This document shows positions 6,216 to 7,445 of a DNA stretch of 7,445 bases, piece by piece. Origin of the DNA: DATFFO01 sp035250025 (GTDB lineage Bacteria > Actinomycetota > Acidimicrobiia > Spongiisociales > ZC4RG35); NCBI GenBank assembly GCA_035250025.1, contig DATFFO010000009.1:1-7445 (forward strand), in the 5' to 3' direction. The notes beneath the pieces are model-generated. The model had not been told where the DNA came from and searched no databases. It saw nothing but the letters and a program-made list of their open reading frames with translations. Both the position numbers and the translations under genes were made by a program. Each line of letters opens with the position of its first letter. Positions within the stretch are counted from its first letter, which is position 1.

Positions 6216-6686
6216 TCAGGATGCGTGGCGGGCCGCCACCACCGCCAGGCCCGGCTCGAGGCGGACGGTGCGCCTCGTGAGGCGCTCGCCGCAATGGCCG
6301 CAGTGAGCCACGGCGTCGGCTTGATGACCGCAGTCGACGTGGATGGCCCGCTGGCGGTCAGGACTGGTGGCCGGGGTCCATCGTTCCCCGTACGCCCACA
6401 GCGTCATGAGGACATCGAAGAGGTCCTTGCCCTGCTCGGTGAGCCGATACTCGTTGCGCACGGGGCGTTCCTGATAAGGCTCGGCGGAGAGTATTCCGGC
6501 GGCCACCAGTCGCTCGATCCGGTCCGTCAGCGTGTTGCGGGCGATGCCGAGGCTGTTGACGAAGTCCTCGAATCGGCGCACACCCAGGAAGGCATCCCGG
6601 AGGACCAGAACGGTCCAGGCGTCGTTGACGATCTCGACCGTGTTGGCCACCGAGCATTCGAGATGGGCGAGGGAGGGGCGAGCCAT
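6216..6686 (-). CDS. HxlR-family winged-helix transcriptional regulator with Cys/His-rich tail
   Basis: A 156-residue DNA-binding protein of the HxlR (DUF24) family. The domain runs from about residue 8 to 103: an early Cys11, then AWTVLVLRDAFLGVRRFEDF, LGIARNTLTDRIERLVAAGIL (recognition helix region), the wing segment RPVRNEYRLTEQGKDL and WAYGERW. Beyond it, residues 116-133 hold H-x2-C-G-H, then H-C-G-H-C-G-E (Cys119, Cys129, Cys132 with His116/121/128/131), a likely zinc knuckle. Cysteines near the N-terminus of other HxlR proteins (such as YodB and HypR) sense quinones or disulfide stress, so Cys11 may be redox-sensing; that is inference. The ATG at 6686 is preceded by TAATCT six bases upstream, suggesting a leaderless mRNA. 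The gene lies 43 bp upstream of the molybdo-oxidoreductase, so autoregulation and control of that operon are likely. Confidence 0.9.
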   Translation of the reverse strand: MARPSLAHLECSVANTVEIVNDAWTVLVLRDAFLGVRRFEDFVNSLGIARNTLTDRIERLVAAGILSAEPYQERPVRNEYRLTEQGKDLFDVLMTLWAYGERWTPATSPDRQRAIHVDCGHQADAVAHCGHCGERLTRRTVRLEPGLAVVAARHAS

Positions 6687-6692
6687 GACACC

Positions 6693-6698
6693 AGATTA
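6693..6698 (-). promoter_or_regulatory. -10 element of a probable leaderless promoter for the HxlR gene
   Basis: On the minus strand TAATCT (6698-6693) ends six bases before the ATG at 6686, which fits the TANNNT-to-start spacing of leaderless actinobacterial genes. No good ribosome binding site is present. The nearest operator palindrome lies just upstream, in the -10/-35 spacer. Confidence 0.45.
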
Positions 6699-6700
6699 GC

Positions 6701-6753
6701 AAGTTTTGAGTTGCAACTCTAGATTCACTACGGTAAGTTTTGAATTGCAACTC
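6701..6753. promoter_or_regulatory. Tandem operator: two 19-bp repeats with palindromic cores
   Basis: AAGTTTTGAGTTGCAACTC (6701-6719) and AAGTTTTGAATTGCAACTC (6735-6753) differ at one base and start 34 bp apart, about three helical turns. The first contains the perfect 12-bp palindrome GAGTTGCAACTC (6708-6719); the second has one broken pair (6742-6753). They sit between the divergent HxlR regulator and the small gene at 6779. HxlR proteins bind as dimers to such inverted repeats, so these are probably the regulator's own operator and may control both directions. Confidence 0.78.
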
Positions 6754-6778
6754 ACTACTGAGTAGGAAGGTGCTCACG

Positions 6779-6919
6779 GTGACCAAACGCTTCCGCCGTC
6801 GCAAGATCGTCAGATCCCTTCGGCTCCCCGAGCCGTTGTTCGTTCTCGACCCCGACGAGATTCGGGCCGATCTCGAGTTCGATCGCGCCGCCATCCTCGA
6901 CGAGCTCACCGGACGCTGA
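6779..6919 (+). CDS. Small 46-aa protein, divergent from the HxlR regulator
   Basis: A short open frame, GTG to TGA, with AGGAAGG eight bases before the GTG at 6779. A second in-frame GTG at 6770 is less well placed. The product starts strongly basic (TKRFRRRKIVRSLRLPEP) and ends strongly acidic (LDPDEIRADLEFDRAAILDELTGR), with a Pro-containing break and a probable C-terminal helix. There is no signal peptide, membrane helix or cysteine. I do not recognise it. In favour of a real gene are the good ribosome binding site, the bacterial-looking composition, and the placement just downstream of the tandem operator, filling the gap before the next gene (stop to stop 22 bp). Against it are its short length and lack of a known family. 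Confidence 0.55.
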   Translation: MTKRFRRRKIVRSLRLPEPLFVLDPDEIRADLEFDRAAILDELTGR

Positions 6920-6940
6920 CACACGTCGGTTCCCTCGGCG

Positions 6941-7445
6941 TTAACGCGCCAGGGCGGCGTTCGCCTGGGCGTTCAGCAGAACGTGGAGCCTATCGGTGTC
7001 GGCTGCGGTCCAGCCCGGCGGCGCCGCCACCGCTGCCCAGCCGTCGGCGAACAAGCCCGCGTAGTTGTGGCCGTGGCCTGCCGGCACCTCGTTGGCGTAC
7101 GCCATGTCGGCGCTGACCTGCCAGAACGTCACCAGGGGATACCACCTGACCGCGTCGAGTACGTCGTCACCGGGCTGCTGACGCAGCCAGTCGGGCTGGC
7201 GCAGGATGAGTCGCGTCGACCACCAGACCACGGGGTCTGACGGATGCTGCATGTACAGAACCCGGGGCTGGTCCCAGCCTTCCAGGTCACCGACCAGGTC
7301 GGCTCGCCCTCCGGCGAAGCGCACGGTTTCGCCCCCTTCGAACAACGGCAGGATCTCGGGAGAACGGGAGTCGCGGCCGGCGGTGAAGGACGACCACAGC
7401 TCGGAGAAGTTCGGTGGACCGACCCACAGCACGCCGCTCGTGCGG
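6941..7445 (-). CDS. Alpha/beta hydrolase of the Abhydrolase_9 type, C-terminal part (5' partial)
   Basis: The frame is open to the right edge (RTSG precedes the GTG at 7432, which is internal), so the gene begins outside the window; 167 residues are visible. I recognise the family from LWVGPPNFSELW, the RD-x-SPEILP-x-FEGGETVRF segment, RVLYMQHPSDPVVWWSTRL, DWLRQQPGDDV, RWYPLVTFWQVSADM and the VPAGHGHNY motif near the end. Asp70 in SDPVVWW and a His of GHGH (124 or 126) are plausible catalytic Asp and His. The nucleophile Ser and the membrane-spanning N-terminal half usual in the family would be upstream. The substrate is unknown, probably an ester. It converges on the 46-codon gene with a 21-bp gap and no visible terminator, and I see no functional link to the redox operon. 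Confidence 0.88.
   Translation of the reverse strand, partial: RTSGVLWVGPPNFSELWSSFTAGRDSRSPEILPLFEGGETVRFAGGRADLVGDLEGWDQPRVLYMQHPSDPVVWWSTRLILRQPDWLRQQPGDDVLDAVRWYPLVTFWQVSADMAYANEVPAGHGHNYAGLFADGWAAVAAPPGWTAADTDRLHVLLNAQANAALAR

Noticed and set aside
5525..6280. Plus-strand open frame of 251 codons opposite the Mo enzyme
   Set aside because: Composition is rich in Gly/Val/Arg without domain motifs; the minus-strand gene has the conserved Cys80 context.
6751..6765. CTACT-G-AGTAG mini-palindrome next to the small gene's ribosome binding site
   Set aside because: Single-base centre and short arms; chance occurrence is likely and it is not repeated elsewhere in the window.
6358..6924. Minus-strand frame of 188 codons running across the operator region
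   Set aside because: It overlaps the well-supported HxlR gene in another frame and crosses the regulatory repeats; no protein motif.

Overview
The window is high-GC DNA packed with bacterial genes, with frequent GTG starts, short gaps and overlapping genes. The families present (DUF6510, a small cytoplasmic sulfite-oxidase-like protein, an Abhydrolase_9 type hydrolase and the 'KPT-AAWALNQ' coiled-coil family) are ones I associate with Actinomycetota. I would guess a chromosomal segment from an actinobacterium, possibly an uncultured lineage. No rRNA, tRNA, insertion sequence, CRISPR array or phage gene was seen, and base composition looks even throughout.

Left part (1-3226): the 3' part of a membrane-bound sensor histidine kinase (MASE1-PAS-HisKA-HATPase) runs rightward off the left edge. 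Its end overlaps, tail to tail, a 123-residue protein of unknown function. Next on the minus strand is a flavin-containing monooxygenase-like FAD/NAD(P) oxidoreductase. It ends in a perfect 12-bp hairpin placed directly after its stop codon. A perfect 20-bp palindrome lies between its probable -10 element and its ribosome binding site.

Middle (3227-4568): a four-helix membrane protein and a coiled-coil protein of unknown function, both rightward.

Right-middle (4588-6778): a leftward gene set in the order HxlR-type regulator, sulfite-oxidase-like molybdenum-cofactor oxidoreductase, FAD/NAD(P)H reductase, and DUF6510 CxxC protein. The last three overlap (31 bp and 4 bp), so they are almost certainly co-expressed. 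They read as a compact cytoplasmic redox module: NAD(P)H to flavin reductase, perhaps through a CxxC metal protein, to a molybdenum enzyme. The regulator has a cysteine near its N-terminus and a Cys/His-rich tail. Two near-identical 19-bp repeats upstream of it, 34 bp apart and centred on GAGTTGCAACTC, look like its operator. Rightward from the same control region is an apparent 46-codon gene (6779-6919) with a good ribosome binding site.

Right edge (6941-7445): the C-terminal part of an alpha/beta hydrolase of the Abhydrolase_9 type, leftward and cut by the window end.

The best candidate for something little described is the regulator/molybdo-oxidoreductase/reductase/DUF6510 set with its tandem operator and divergent micro-gene. 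The monooxygenase palindrome is second.
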